64,000 nucleotides of DNA, taken from assembly GCA_946122785.1 (NCBI GenBank), contig CAMGYJ010000002.1, forward strand, positions 54,399,703-54,463,702, read 5' to 3'. Below, piece by piece: positions 22,401-33,844 of this stretch. The first letter of the stretch is position 1. Each line of letters begins with the position of its first letter. The DNA comes from Linum tenue (lineage: Eukaryota > Streptophyta > Magnoliopsida > Malpighiales > Linaceae). A model generated the notes under the pieces. That model searched no databases. It was given only the letters and a program-made list of their open reading frames with translations, and was not told the origin of the DNA. The position numbers and the translations under genes are program-made.

Positions 22401-25400
22401 AATCTATGTCTGCATCTCCACCATCGTCTGTTACTCTCTCTGTGGTGGCTCGAATAAAGAATAACCATTCTGGCTGGCTTAACACAGTTAGCAATGCGGC
22501 ATCATCTGCTGCAGGAAAAGCATCAATGCCATCTGGTGCTGTTGCTGCTGTCTTCCACAATTGCGTGCCGCAAGATTCCCAGCCTTCTCATTTGAAAAAA
22601 GTTGATGCCATGGAACACCTGTTAGCTTATACTCCATGTGGACATGTGGTTCAGTACAAGTTGGTGACTTCACTTGGTGGAGAACCTAGTGAAGCTACTC
22701 CAAGAATTGGTTCGGGTTCTTCTCTGCAGGCTCCAGATGAGGAACTACATGTGAAAACTGAATCGGTTCAGTGGTGGGATGTTTGTAGAAGAGCAGATTG
22801 GCCAGAAAGAGAGGAGCATATCAGTGGGCTTACTCACACCAGACACGACTATTCAGATATGACAATGGATACTTCTGACTGTGAAGATAACGGGACTGGA
22901 AAAGTTCGCACTTCTGATATGGATATGATGAAATCATATGAACAGTCTCACTTGTATCTTGCAAATGCTGAAGTCCAGATGAGTCCCTGGAGAACACCGC
23001 TCTGGCAGAAATCCAAGGTATTTTGATTATGATATAGTTGAGGAAAATCTGCGTCTTGATGTTCTGGTTTTTGAACACTCCTTCACCATTGAAATAGGTG
23101 TATTTCTATGCAATGAGTGGCATTGAAGGCGACGAGCAGAATGTTGCTGAAGATCACTCCGGTGGAGAGATTGCTGTAGAGAAGGTTCAAGTTCAGGAAG
23201 TTGAAATCAGGCGGAAGGATTTGTTACCTGTTTTTGACCATTTTCATAGAATTGCTGATTGGAGTGACAGGTAAATCTGCTTCTTTTTTTTCCCCGAAAA
23301 TAATTGTTCATTGTGTGTCAACTGCATTCTGCAACACACCATCCTAGATACTGTTCATTGTGTGTACCCATCTTCTCTTATCTTGCATTTTTTTCTCCTC
23401 ATTATTAACTTGCTTATATGTGATCAACTAGTAGGCACCAATTGATATATCCAGTTGATCAAGAACCAACTTCAAAATGTTATACACAGGCCCTTATCTA
23501 ACATTTACCAAAACACACTTCTACTTGTTCTAGTTGTTTCGTTTGCCAACTTCTCCCTACTCTAAATTGGTGTCATCTTTTATCTGAACTTCTGCTTAAT
23601 CTGTGAAGTTGCATCTTTTATATCTGTGATTTTCGCAAATGGCAATGGAATCAGTATTTTGAATTCTGGTTCAGTGCCCTGAGATTGATGGAATGTAGAG
23701 AATCTTTTCCACTCTTTCTCTTCTCCCTGAGTTAGTATTTGATTAAGCTTAGTGTTTCCATGCTCTGAGAGTGATGGAATGTTTGATTTATCTTTTTCTT
23801 TTCTTGTTCAATGCTCTGAGATTGATGGAATGTAGAGTACCTTTTCCACTTTTTTCGTTTCTCCCCGAAGTTGGTGTCTGATTAAGCTTTTCTTGCTAAC
23901 AGCAGCTTTCCAAGTGATAACTTCCATCGAAGAGAAGCAAATGAAAGACTTTCATAAAAATTCTAGTAGAATCGAGAATGAAGTTTTCATTTTGTACATG
24001 CCAGATCATGAATTAGTAACTGCATCCAATCTCAAACAAAATCCCAATTGTTTCGAACTTGCTCTTTTTTTTGGAATGGAATATTTATGGAATCCCCATA
24101 ACCCATAAATAGGGTCAAACCTTATTTCATGGTATTTACCTCTTTCTTATTCTTAAGCAAGTCCCTGAGAGGGCATAAATGATCCTGTATGGTCTCTTTG
24201 AACATGTATCCTGAGCAGCAGAGTTTCTTTCTTCCACACAACTCTTACTTAAATTATTTTGGGAACCATTCCTTTCCATCACCCTCTGCAGGGAACTTCG
24301 AAGGGAGAGATCTACTCTGTCTACTGGATCTGTTGCAGCCTTCCAGCCTAAGATGTTTACATCCAGCTCTGCCCCAAACTCAAATGGCGGTAATTCATTT
24401 TTGTCAAATATGGACTGTGCATGGCTTATTAACCTTTTCGTTGCAGCTCACTCCAGACATTATTGGTTTTCTGACAGGGTCATCAACAAACTTGTATATA
24501 TCTGCTCAACATAATCCCGGAAAATTTGGCGGGAGAGGAGGGATTTCGGGCTTAGCTTATCAAAACCCAAGTGACAATAACAGTGGCTTGCTTTCTTTTA
24601 AGCCAACACCAATGAGTATCTCTCCTGCTGAAGAAGATAATAATAACTCTGTGCATAGCGATGTAGTATCCTTAACCCATGGCTCGCCTTCTCCCGGAAG
24701 AAATATGGGAAATGAAGGCAGGTCAACAAATAGTGTTCTGACCAGTGAATCTTCAAATGCAAGCTCCAATCGTTCTGATGTGAGTGCAAATATTATAGAC
24801 GAGGGAATGATGGTGAATGAGTCGCCAGATTTCGAACAGCTTTTCCAGGAGGGCTACTGTAAAGTTGCTGCCCTCTCTGAATGCTGTGAATCCGACAAGG
24901 GCAAAGTCGTCAATCCATCGGATAACAATGCCAGTCCTCAAGGATTGGAGAAGCCTGATGATGACGATGATGATGACATGCTCGGAGGTGTCTTTGCTTT
25001 CTCAGAGGAGGGTAAGCAATTTTCAATATTGAATGCTCAATGATAATCAGTTAGAATGCATATTGCATGAGTAAGCATGACCAAGATATTCTGCTTATGA
25101 TCATTACATGCATGGGTCGTCGAACAGATATGATAACCTTTTCAACAAGTACGATTGGTTATTCTTATTTAGTTAGTTGGTATGTTTTGGTAATCTCTAC
25201 TAGATTTATCAGATATCACGAAGGTCTCAACTAACTTGGTTGAAGTGGTTATGGCTATTTTGGTTTCTGTTAATTTTGTCGGATTGGTTGAGCCATTTTC
25301 TTCTGCCCGTAAAAGAACTCATTCAAACTTAGTTGGTTAGGTCATTACCAAGCTGAGTAACCGTATGAATGTCCCTATGACATTCTTCATTTGATACACC

Positions 25401-25508
25401 AATTAGAGAAAGAACTTGTATAGAACATTCAACTGCTCCATCTGGGCTAACATGAAGTTACTATAACCTGATCGAACCCTGTTGTGTTGCTTATTGCGTA
25501 CAGGTTAA
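19479..25508 (+). CDS. ATG18H: Autophagy-related protein 18h (BCAS3-type WD40 protein)
   Basis: This is a PROPPIN-like beta-propeller protein that binds phosphoinositides and acts in autophagosome formation. I model nine coding exons: 19479-19664, 20541-20999, 21099-21542, 21850-22095, 22199-23017, 23098-23270, 24292-24389, 24478-25011 and 25504-25508, all with GT-AG borders and matching phases. Together they give 987 residues; family members have about 930-960. Exon 1 has the family start [18 protein letters not shown] (here [18 protein letters not shown]). Exons 2-5 form the propeller, with [38 protein letters not shown] and the lipid-site loop [10 protein letters not shown] (LHRG at the canonical F/L-R-R-G). 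Exons 5-6 hold the BCAS3 domain ([35 protein letters not shown]). The tail has an Asp run and ends [13 protein letters not shown]. Exons 7-8 are less certain. The intron at 23271-24291 is long and carries duplications. Confidence 0.92.
23668..23892. repeat. Tandem duplication inside ATG18H intron 6
   Basis: An 80-90 bp unit containing GAGATTGATGGAATGTAGAG, then CTTTTCCACT and TTTGATTAAGCTT-type words, occurs at about 23668-23757 and 23805-23892. A partial copy (CTGAGAGTGATGGAATGT) lies between them. Confidence 0.75.
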
Positions 25509-25995
25509 TGTCAGCATCCTCCGGTTGTGCCATAGCTGGCTGATGAAAGTCGCATTCTGTCTATTTGTGAGAAGTGTCGGCCACCGGAGGAGGGACGTGG
25601 AGGGAGGGAGGGGTGTGTACTAATTGGGAAGGCCACAAGCGAAAAATCGCTTTGCAAACCAGTGTGTGGCAATCAATGGCTACTGACTTATGTGAATTCC
25701 AGGGGAAAGAGAAGAGGGTCATTGCATTTGGCAAGAATCTCTGTCGATTTGCTTCTTCTAATTCTAGTTGTACATGTTGTAAATTCCATAAAAATTCACA
25801 GGATATAGCTTGATTTGTGTGGGGGTAAAAGAAGGGTTCTCTATGTGTTGTGTAACATTATTATTCATTCTTGGCAAAAAGGAAAAAAAAAGGAAAAAGT
25901 GGATGAAAAATTATTTGCAATAAAGAAAGGAACACCGCTACATCTTTATTTTAATACTATTTTTTTTCCTGTCATATCTCTATCTACCTGGTGGT
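25509..25995 (+). other. ATG18H 3' region
   Basis: This is the likely 3' UTR and downstream flank of ATG18H. AATAAA-like signals occur near 25919. No other gene is seen. Confidence 0.5.
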
Positions 25996-27070
25996 AATCG
26001 GTATTTCGGTTAGTAGTGAAACTGGTAATTGAACGGGTAATCGGCGGTTATCGGTTGCACCGATAAATGGTAGTACTGATAGTTGGAAGTGGGATTGGGG
26101 CTGGCGGTACCGAATATTATCAGGGTACAGCAGGTTATCTTGTTATTCGGAATACCGGGAACACCAATCCTCTTCTCGTACGAATTCGACGTCTCAACGA
26201 TCTCTACTAAAAAGTACAATCCTCTTCTCTTATTTCTATCGGCGACAACAATGACAACGATGACATTGGGAAGGGCGACGGATCCGCCTCCGACCTTTGG
26301 AAGCTATCGTCGGACACCGATGATGGATTCTCTGATATGTTCAACATAGAGGATGCCTGCAGCGAAGGCGGTGACTTGCAAGTAGGGCTGTTAATGAGCC
26401 GAGTCGAGCCGAGCTTTGCCATAGTTCGGGCTCGGCTCGTTAATATATTTCCAGGCTCGAGCTCAGCTCGTGTTCGTCACGAGCTTTAATGTGCAAGCTC
26501 GAGCTCGACTCGAGCTCGGCTCGTCAAATAAGCTTAACGAACCCAAATTCGAGTTCAGCTCATAAAATGTTCATAATAGCCCAAGATTGACATAGAACTG
26601 TGCACAAAATTACATTCTAACCTATAGCAAAGTCTAGCAAAGTAAAAGACAATATTTATCTCAATTTCAATACATAAAATCCATGAATTCTAAATTTTTT
26701 TTATATCAAACCATTAAATGAGCTTGTTCGCGAGCTTTCGAGCTGAACATGGTATGGCTCGAGTTCGGCTCCTTTAGTTAACGAGCTTGTTCGTGAGCCG
26801 GCTCGATTAAAACGAATCGAGTGTCGAACGAGTTTTTCTCGAGTCGCACACCGAGTCGTTCATGAGCGGCTTGGTTCATTAACAGCCCTACTTGCAGGGG
26901 ATATTCGAGACTCCTTGTTCCTCTCCCTACCAGTCGAGTGACTTTGTTTCTCTCCTTATCGGTCAAGTCCGGAGCCGAAGGCGGCGTTCGAGAAATGGGC
27001 AAACGAGTATGGGTAACCAATTGGTAACCGGTAACAGCCTATTCGGTTAATCGGTTATCCGGATAGAAAA
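25996..27070. mobile_element. Composite transposon-like region with a coding-like core
   Basis: Both edges are rich in CGGTTA/TAACCG words (CGGGTAATCGGCGGTTATCG on the left; CGGTTAATCGGTTATCCG on the right), a pattern seen again at 57310. The core is interrupted by a hAT MITE (26383-26890). Reading across it, leaving out the MITE and one target copy, gives a coding-like stretch with segments DLWKLSSDTDDGFSDMFNIE and FETPCSSPYQSSDFVSLL. No domain is recognised and the borders are not fixed. It may be a captured host gene fragment. Confidence 0.45.
26383..26890. mobile_element. hAT-type MITE, 508 bp, nested
   Basis: The ends are TAGGGCTGTTAATGAGCC and CATTAACAGCCCTA. The flanks are CTTGCAAG (26375-26382) and CTTGCAGG (26891-26898), 7 of 8 bases alike, fitting an aged hAT target duplication. 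Subterminal DNA is built of GAGCTCGAGCTCG/CGAGCTT words. It is non-coding and disrupts the older composite region. Confidence 0.88.
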
Positions 27071-27131
27071 TTTCACAAATACTATGAGAGAGACTCTTAT
27101 TTTTCAAATAACAGATTACTGTCTTTTTTTT

Positions 27132-27670
27132 CAAGGTTGTTAACCCATATTGGACTGTCGTACTGGCTAGAGGATTGGGTGGCAGGTTGGTGGTTCAATC
27201 CGGGATTGACCTGTCTAACCCGTTTGTAAAAAGGGATGTATATTTGGAGTTACTTAAACAAAATTGGAGGACCAAATCAATAATTGTCCTATGGTCTGTT
27301 TTGTAAATAAACTCGGGTTTACGTGGTTAAGACTCCAATTTCAGGATTAAGAAATAATAATAAAAAAAACATTCCCTTACCTCTTGCCTAAGATTGTATA
27401 TCTTGATCATGTCCCTTTCGTCCCTCTTTTTTCTCTTGGTGGGCTGGAGAAGATTTGTGATGCACTGGTGCTGCTGGGTGCGGCTCCACGGACAATGAAC
27501 AATGTCCGGGTGGTCTCCAACCCCGGACCAGTCTTGTCGGGTTAACTGCCCGGGTTTGATGGGTTGTGACCGGATCAAAGCGGGTTTGACTAAAACAGGC
27601 GAACTCTCCAACGGGTGTTTGGAAACTGTTCTTCCCACCAGGTTCGAGTTAATCGGGGTTGACAACCTTG
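27132..27670. mobile_element. Candidate terminal-inverted-repeat element, 539 bp
   Basis: The left end CAAGGTTGTTAACCC is matched by the right end GGGGTTGACAACCTTG with one mismatch over 15 bp. The interior has GGTTTGAC/CCGGGT words and no gene. The flanks do not give a clear target duplication, so this is a candidate only. Confidence 0.45.
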
Positions 27671-28700
27671 CCTTTTCCAAGTATGTTATGATTCATTTTT
27701 TTTTAAATCCCAAATTATCCACTCCTTTTGGTCCCACTTTTTGTCACTTTCTACTTTAATTATGCGTAACATTAACAAAATCTCAATATGTATTGACAAC
27801 ATAGTTACAAGAAATATGTTTACCTCTATAATGCAGAAGTACGTATAAAATTCGTTTAATAGAACGTTTGTTCCCGTATTATTGTTGATTCGTCTAATAT
27901 TTTCCATTTGTTTGATGTGTTCTCTAAAAAAAATTTGTTCCATATATCAAAACGACAATAAAACTATTTACATATAAATACCATAACATATGCATGTTGA
28001 CCAAGCATGCACGCACGCCAACCAAGTGATAAACAAACGGGGCTAAGAGGGATAAATTGGTAAAAGAAAAAAATGAGTGCAAATACCACATGAACAATGC
28101 GATTACTTATAATCTATCTAAACTTGATATTTCGTACAAATCACATAACAAAACAACATGTATTGTAGCAGATTGTATTTGTGTAGTAATTGGTCTGAAT
28201 AACATGTTTGACAAATACCAATACAAATGGCATGCTTTTTTCATGAGTGCTGAAATTTATTCACCAACAAAGGGAAGAGCCCATAAAAAATGGACTAACT
28301 TTGAAAATATGCACAACAATCGAAAATGGAAAGTGGAAAGCCAAACACATGATATCGTGTGAAAATAAATCACTGAAGCATGGCGATTAGAAACGGAAAA
28401 GAAGTACAATCAAGGAAGGCTGATGTAAGGATGTTCTTTAATTTCCCAATAGAAGGTGATGAAAAGTTATCAAATCTCGACGGGAGAGAAGACTAGAATG
28501 TTAAGCCATATACTCGTTGCCCTATATTGGCTCGAGCCCACTACTCCTGTCAATCAAGGATTCTGCAACTTGCATTGTATATATTTGTCACCTTCTTCTG
28601 TTTTGGACGTAAGACAATACGAGTAGTAGTCGGAGAGGTTCATCTCTAACATGGACTAGTCCTGTCAATCATGGATACAACGTAAACTGATCGTGCTTGT
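27671..28700. other. AT-rich intergenic DNA, no gene seen
   Basis: A 101-codon plus-strand frame at 28057-28362 has no domain, biased composition and no neighbouring splice structure, so I do not call it. Nothing else stands out. Confidence 0.45.
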
Positions 28701-28759
28701 CTTTTCATTTTGTTTCGTTATCAAATTCGCTTCGTTATCATGTTATCAAATTAAGCATT

Positions 28760-28865
28760 CCGAGGGAATCTCTATTCGTTGGAACTCCAAGAATTATGTT
28801 GCCTGGAAGTTTCAATTCCGATATTCATCAAAGGCGAAGGCCTTCTCGGTATGCTTGAAGGAACC
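28760..28865 (+). pseudogene. Copia gag relic split by an LTR element
   Basis: The residues WNSKNYVAWKFQFRYSSKAK match the start of Ty1/copia gag (usual form: LNGxNYxxWxxxFRxFLKGK). The match resumes in shifted frames after the LTR element: LEGTTVKPS spans the insertion site and MKWISNDS-type residues follow (31639-31860). The LTR element at 28866-31633 therefore landed inside an older, already decayed Copia gag. Confidence 0.6.
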
Positions 28866-29227
28866 TGTCAGAAACACATTTATTTAGAGTTTCTATTATT
28901 ATATTAGGTAGAATAATTATAATTATAGTTAGTAGAGATTTAGTCGTATTAGGATTATTATTAGGGTTTTCTAGTATTTCCCTATAAATATGTACTTTGG
29001 GTTTACGTCATAATTAATCAAGAACAATATTCAGAAGAATCTCCTAAACCCTAGTTTATCCTCTCAACTCCTAATTTCTCGTCTCATCCTAGTCCAAGGC
29101 CTCGGCCGATTCCCAATTCTATTCTTCCTCATCTAAATCCCTAATTCTTTCTCTCAAACGCTAAATCCCTAATTATCACGAGTGCCGAAGATCAGTATCG
29201 AGAATCCCTAGAAGCGAGGTTCTCACA
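28866..29227 (+). repeat. 5' LTR of the non-autonomous element
   Basis: It is bounded by TG and CA and carries a CCTATAAATA box near 28981-28990, followed by a leader rich in CCCTAA words. It is followed directly by the primer-binding site. Confidence 0.93.
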
Positions 29228-29229
29228 AT

Positions 29230-29241
29230 TGGTATCAGAGC
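29230..29241 (+). other. Primer-binding site (initiator tRNA-Met type)
   Basis: TGGTATCAGAGC, two bases after the 5' LTR, is the usual complement of the plant initiator tRNA-Met 3' end used by many LTR elements. Confidence 0.9.
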
Positions 29242-29261
29242 CCAGTTGTGGCACTCGTACC

Positions 29262-29987
29262 ATGGTTTTGACCAACTTAGAAGAGCTCTCCGTCAAAGAA
29301 CTTACAAAGCTTCTGAAGTTGAAGCTGGAAGAAGTGACTAGGAACGAGGTGACCTCGTCCTTGCCGCTGTCCGCGAACATCGCGCAGACTGCTCCACACA
29401 AAACCGCAACCACCGCGCCAAAAGAGTCGATGAAGGAAGATGCACCGCCATTGTCGGAGATCGCAACTGCAGAATTGGATTTCGAAGATTGGTTGGAACA
29501 ACCTGCGTTCCCAATCGAATTCAAGCGAGGTGGCACCACCACTGCTGTGAAGGCCGAGAAAGCAGCTGCTGCAGCAGCTATCTCTCCTGCATCATCACCA
29601 CCATTGCCCGCCGTTGCCGTTGCGCGCAACACCACCAAGAGTATCCTGGCAAACGAGCCGACAAGAGCAATGGCGGTCGAGGTTCAATCAACTCCCGAAC
29701 ACGCCGAAACCTCCATCAACGGGGGCGAACAACAACCAAAATCGGAAGAAGGACAGCAGGCCGAACGTCGAGTGGAGGCGACCGTCGAGGTTCTTTCTCT
29801 GGCAGTGGTCCTCGAGACCCCCAGCACGCAATCATGTGAGACGCTGAGGCAGAAGAAGGATGAAGAAAATAAGCAGAGAACAAGGCGGAGCCGCGTGATG
29901 AACTGGCGATTTCGGAAGAAGATGACGGCCGCAGCTGTGGCTACGTCAGCCTTCGAGAAGACAGAGACGGAGTGCGGCCGCGACTGA
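29262..29987 (+). CDS. Unknown ORF inside the non-autonomous LTR element
   Basis: The first ATG after the primer-binding site opens a 241-residue frame. Its N-terminus looks helical (MVLTNLEELSVKELTKLLKL, then KLEEVTRNEVTSS), followed by an Ala/Thr/Pro/Glu-rich linker and a basic end (KQRTRRSRVMNWRFRKKM). No gag, zinc knuckle or protease motif is visible. The position is where gag would start, so it may be a gag replacement or a coincidental frame. I do not recognise it. Confidence 0.4.
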   Translation: MVLTNLEELSVKELTKLLKLKLEEVTRNEVTSSLPLSANIAQTAPHKTATTAPKESMKEDAPPLSEIATAELDFEDWLEQPAFPIEFKRGGTTTAVKAEKAAAAAAISPASSPPLPAVAVARNTTKSILANEPTRAMAVEVQSTPEHAETSINGGEQQPKSEEGQQAERRVEATVEVLSLAVVLETPSTQSCETLRQKKDEENKQRTRRSRVMNWRFRKKMTAAAVATSAFEKTETECGRD

Positions 29988-30614
29988 CGCCACGAAGCTG
30001 AGCGACGTTGTCGTGGTGTCCGCCTTTCGATGAGGAAGGCGACGAAGAGCTTGACGCCGGGGATCGAGTCGAAGAATGAGAGGAAGAAGAAGTCGATCGA
30101 CGCGGAGGCGGATGAGCAGAAGGATTTGACGGTGGCTCTCCTCGTGTCGTCGATCAGCAGGAAGAGGAGTCGGAGGACGGCGCCAGAAGTGCGGCAGCAG
30201 CTTAGCAGCCGGGTTGTTTGCGCGTTGCCGGAGAAGGAGGCGAAGGGTTCGCCAAGGAAGAAGGAGCTATTGGGCGGCGGATCGAGTAGGCCTTCCTGCC
30301 GCTTGAAGATTCCGTCGAAGAAAGAGGAAGCGACGGAGTTGGCGACGGCGGACGGTTCGCCGAGGAGGAGCGCGCCACCGAAAAAGAAGAAGGTGAAGAC
30401 GGCGGCGGTGTCGGGCTGGCCTCGTGTTCACCGAGCAGGGTGGCGGCGGCCCTCTCGAGAACCCTAGGTCACCAGGCCGGGTCGGGGAGCAGCAGCCGCG
30501 AGTCGGGCGGGCCGATCTCGAGTTTCTGGGCCACACTGTTTGGGTCGCTGATTTTGTTGGGCCGAGAAGCTGGGTCCGGAAGCGCAGCAGCAGCAGCCGC
30601 ACCAACGCTCTCGT

Positions 30615-31223
30615 TTGGACCAAGTGGTGCGAATCTCTAATGCGAATGGGCCAAGCAGAGCAGGCCCATGTCCTGAGGACTGGGAAGAGACAAAGAAGTT
30701 TGTTGGGCTTGATCAACAAAGCGGCCCGAGTCAAGTGAGACTTGGACCAATAATTTGCTCTCTTATTGGATCTAATTTGCAAGTGAATATTGAGCCCAAC
30801 TCGGGCTGGAAGGAAGCGGGCTTACATGGAGTTCTTGGGTTAGTCAGTAGGCTCTTAAATGAGCCAAGCCCAAGTGAAGTTGAAAGGAAGATAAAAGGGC
30901 TTAATATTGATTTAGGCTCTAACTCTTTCTTCCAAGTATTTGTGGGCCAAGTCAAGGATAAGAGCAAAGAAGATTGGGAAAGGCTAGAGCTTAAATTCGC
31001 CACCAAGACCAGAGAGGGATTTATGGAGCAGCAAGAAGAACAATTTCCCAACTCTTATTTCATGGACCTCGAAACAGAAGGGGAGGAATTATTCGGCTAT
31101 GACGAACGTGACATACGTCACGTGGTGAAGGAAAGACAAGGAAAGTGGGGGTTGCGCGAGAAGAGTTCATTCAAGGGATCGAGCGCAATTGGGAAAGAAG
31201 AAAGCGGAAGGTCAAGGAGGTAG
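30615..31223 (+). CDS. Second unknown ORF inside the LTR element
   Basis: This is a 202-residue frame in the 3' half of the interior. It is Glu/Lys/Ser-rich and ends shortly before the polypurine tract (segments LHGVLGLVSRLLNEPSPSEV and LGSNSFFQVFVGQVKDKSKE). No domain is recognised. A further basic frame lies at 30030-30467. Whether any of these is translated cannot be told from sequence. Confidence 0.3.
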   Translation: MDQVVRISNANGPSRAGPCPEDWEETKKFVGLDQQSGPSQVRLGPIICSLIGSNLQVNIEPNSGWKEAGLHGVLGLVSRLLNEPSPSEVERKIKGLNIDLGSNSFFQVFVGQVKDKSKEDWERLELKFATKTREGFMEQQEEQFPNSYFMDLETEGEELFGYDERDIRHVVKERQGKWGLREKSSFKGSSAIGKEESGRSRR

Positions 31224-31271
31224 AAGTCAACTACAACATTGAGGTCAAGGTTGGTCTCAAGGGGGATGGAA

Positions 31272-31633
31272 TGTCAGAAACACATTTATTTAGAGTTTCT
31301 ATTATTATATTAGGTAGGATAATTATAATTATAGTTAGTAGAGATTTAGTCGTATTAGGATTATTATTAGGGTTTTCTAGTATTTCCCTATAATAATGTA
31401 CTTTGGGTTTACGTCATAATCAATCAAGAACAATATTCAAAAGAATCTCCTAAACCCTAGTTTATCCTCTCAACTCCTAATTTCTCGTCTCATCCTAGTC
31501 CAAGGCCTCGGCCGATTCCCAATTCTATTCTTCCTCATTTAAATCCCTAATTCTTTCTCTCAAACCCTAAATCCCTAATTATCATGAGTGTCGAAGATCA
31601 GTATCGAGAATCCCTAGAAGCGAGGTTCTCACA
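31272..31633 (+). repeat. 3' LTR of the non-autonomous element
   Basis: It is a near-identical partner of 28866-29227, preceded by the polypurine tract and followed by the target duplication GAACC. Confidence 0.93.
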
Positions 31634-31944
31634 GAACCACTGTGAAACCATCTCTTTTTCCTTTTCTCTCAGCACGAATTCAGAGGAACTTAAAGCAAAG
31701 ATGAAATGGATTTCCAATGATTCATCGAAAAGTTTGAATAAATTTGCATTAACATGTCGCCTTGAAAGATGCTGCAAGATTCCCCAATACAGAAAATTCA
31801 TGAAGGAGCTATTAGCAAACAAAAAGGCATGTAATAATGTTGCCTATGTAACCCTCAACGAAACATGGTCAGATTTATTGAATAGAAGATCATTACTGGA
31901 GAATCTTTGGGATCCATGGGTTTCTTACCCTGTACTATATTGAC

Positions 31945-33840
31945 TCTATAGAAATTGATAAATATTTTGCTCAATGTTGTCAGAACCGATCCGGAGTATG
32001 AACAAGTATAACGAGTGGTTTACATTTTATTGGTTTAACTGGTATTTAAAAATCATTAATGAAATGATACCTCTTAAACAAAAGTATTATAAGTAGAACA
32101 ATCAAAATAACACTTTAAACTTATAGTACAAATCACTAACATAAACAATTAAAATACGGCAAAACACACCTGTATAGCTATAACTATCAACTTTTTAATA
32201 AAATAGCCACTTTTTGGAAAATACACTAAAATAGTCATTTCGTTCATAACTTTAACTACACTATGGTAGATGCTACTGGACTAACATTTTTTTTTATGAC
32301 ATGGATATTTTTCATCTTGACTTGAAACCTTGGATTTTCAACAAAAACTACAAATAAAAATAATACCGAATTGAAACCCTTTTGATTCTTTTCTCCATCT
32401 TCTCTCTCTTTCCAGACGTCTCTCTCTCTCACCCTCACTATGATACCATAGACCCCCCGAAAGCAAAAGCAAAAGCCGCCATAGCCAAAAGCTCTGCCAT
32501 CGCCTTCGTAACAACTTTTTCCGCAACAACAAATGTAGCCATAGCCGGCGAATCCTGATTCCATAAACTCCCGGGTCCAGATAGTATAACAACAGTATAT
32601 TTGTTGTTACTATAACAACAAGGACAAAAAGGTAATCCAACCAAACACAATTAAAATCAAAAATCAAAAACTATTTTTTCTCCGTCCCATCACATCCAGA
32701 TCTCATTTTGCCTTCTTCCTTTCATCCGACGACTCAGCTCCCTGAAACAGCTGCGACAGCTGGGCGTCGGGAGAGCATCTCCGACGGCCTGCCTTCCGAT
32801 CACCCCCGCAGTGGCAGCGCTTCTACTCCGCCATGCTTCTTCCTCCGCCGCCCCTATCCCTACTTCTTCTGTCACCATGCGTTTGAGGTCGTGAAGGCGA
32901 GGAAGAACGTTGTCGCTAGAGAAATCGGAGATTACGAGGTGTCGCCGATCTTACGATAGCTCCAAGACGAGCCCAGATTTTGAGATCGTCTCTAGAGGCT
33001 CGCAATTGTGAGTTTGTGATTCAAATCTCTATATTCCTCCCCCTCTATTTCTTTCGATTCAATTGAATCTTGCGTGAATTGATTTTTGAATTGAATCGGA
33101 TCTTGATGTTTAGCGGAGGGATTGTGTTTGCAGGGACGGTGGCCACCGGGCTTGTGTTTTGTTTCCCTCGGCTTTTCTACGGTGGCGAAATGGAGAGGAG
33201 GGAGGGGGCTCGAATGTTAAATTCTGTTTCTGCATTGTTTTTTTGGAGAAAATGGAGTGACTAGGAAAGGATAAACAAAGCTCCGTAGCGGTGATTAGTG
33301 ATTAAGAGTAGGATTTGCATGAGTTAAATATTTAATGCCACCCCACTCGGCCACTCCACTGTTCTTTGAGCAATAATTGGGTATTTTTATCTCAATTGTC
33401 ATTGTTATTGATTTTTTGGTATCCACCTGGAGGGGTTAAGAGCAGCAATTGGTATTGTTGGTACCCTAAAGAAGCTGGTCCCGTACGTACATGCGGAAGG
33501 GAGTCGGATTGTAAAATTATTCCATTGATATGGTGGGGAAGCTGGATCTGGTGGGGAAGATCTTCTCCTTCCTAGTGTTGGAGATGTGAGGGCAAGTCAT
33601 CTTGAAGTAGCCTTCACCGTCCACAACGTAAGCCATCTCGAAGAGCAATGACAGGCGCAGCCATGGATTTTGGTTTGTGACACGTTCAAGCTGTGACTTA
33701 TGTAAGACGGGTAGATTGTATCCACAAGAAAAGCAAGCCGGATTCCTTCGATGGGATTTGGGAACAAACAGGAAGAAGTCCCAAATCAGAACATGGTTAT
33801 ATATGTTTTTTTTTTGTGATAATGGTATTCATTTTCAGGT
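31945..33840. other. Unresolved intergenic DNA with a GC-richer patch
   Basis: Most is AT-rich and featureless. At about 32690-33010 there is a GC-richer, exon-like patch with an 83-codon frame (TAGRRESISDGLPSDHPRSG) and then a GT-like site near 33005, resembling the first exon of a host gene or a captured fragment. No domain or continuation is found, so no gene is called. Confidence 0.35.
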
Positions 33841-33844
33841 TTCT

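Larger units (their letters stand above)
28866..31633 (+). mobile_element. Non-autonomous LTR retrotransposon, 2.77 kb
   Basis: Two 362-bp direct LTRs (28866-29227 and 31272-31633) start TGTCAG and end CACA, differing at about nine positions (around 97.5% alike by eye). The 5-bp target duplication GAACC is perfect (28861-28865 and 31634-31638). The primer site TGGTATCAGAGC (29230-29241) matches the initiator-tRNA-Met type, and the polypurine tract AAGGGGGATGGAA (31259-31271) abuts the 3' LTR. The 2.04-kb interior has no gag, protease, integrase or reverse transcriptase motif, only GC-rich frames of unknown meaning. Replication would need enzymes from another element. Confidence 0.95.

Noticed and set aside
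28057..28362. 101-codon frame in AT-rich DNA
   Set aside because: Asn/Lys/Tyr-biased as expected from AT-rich DNA; no recognisable family.
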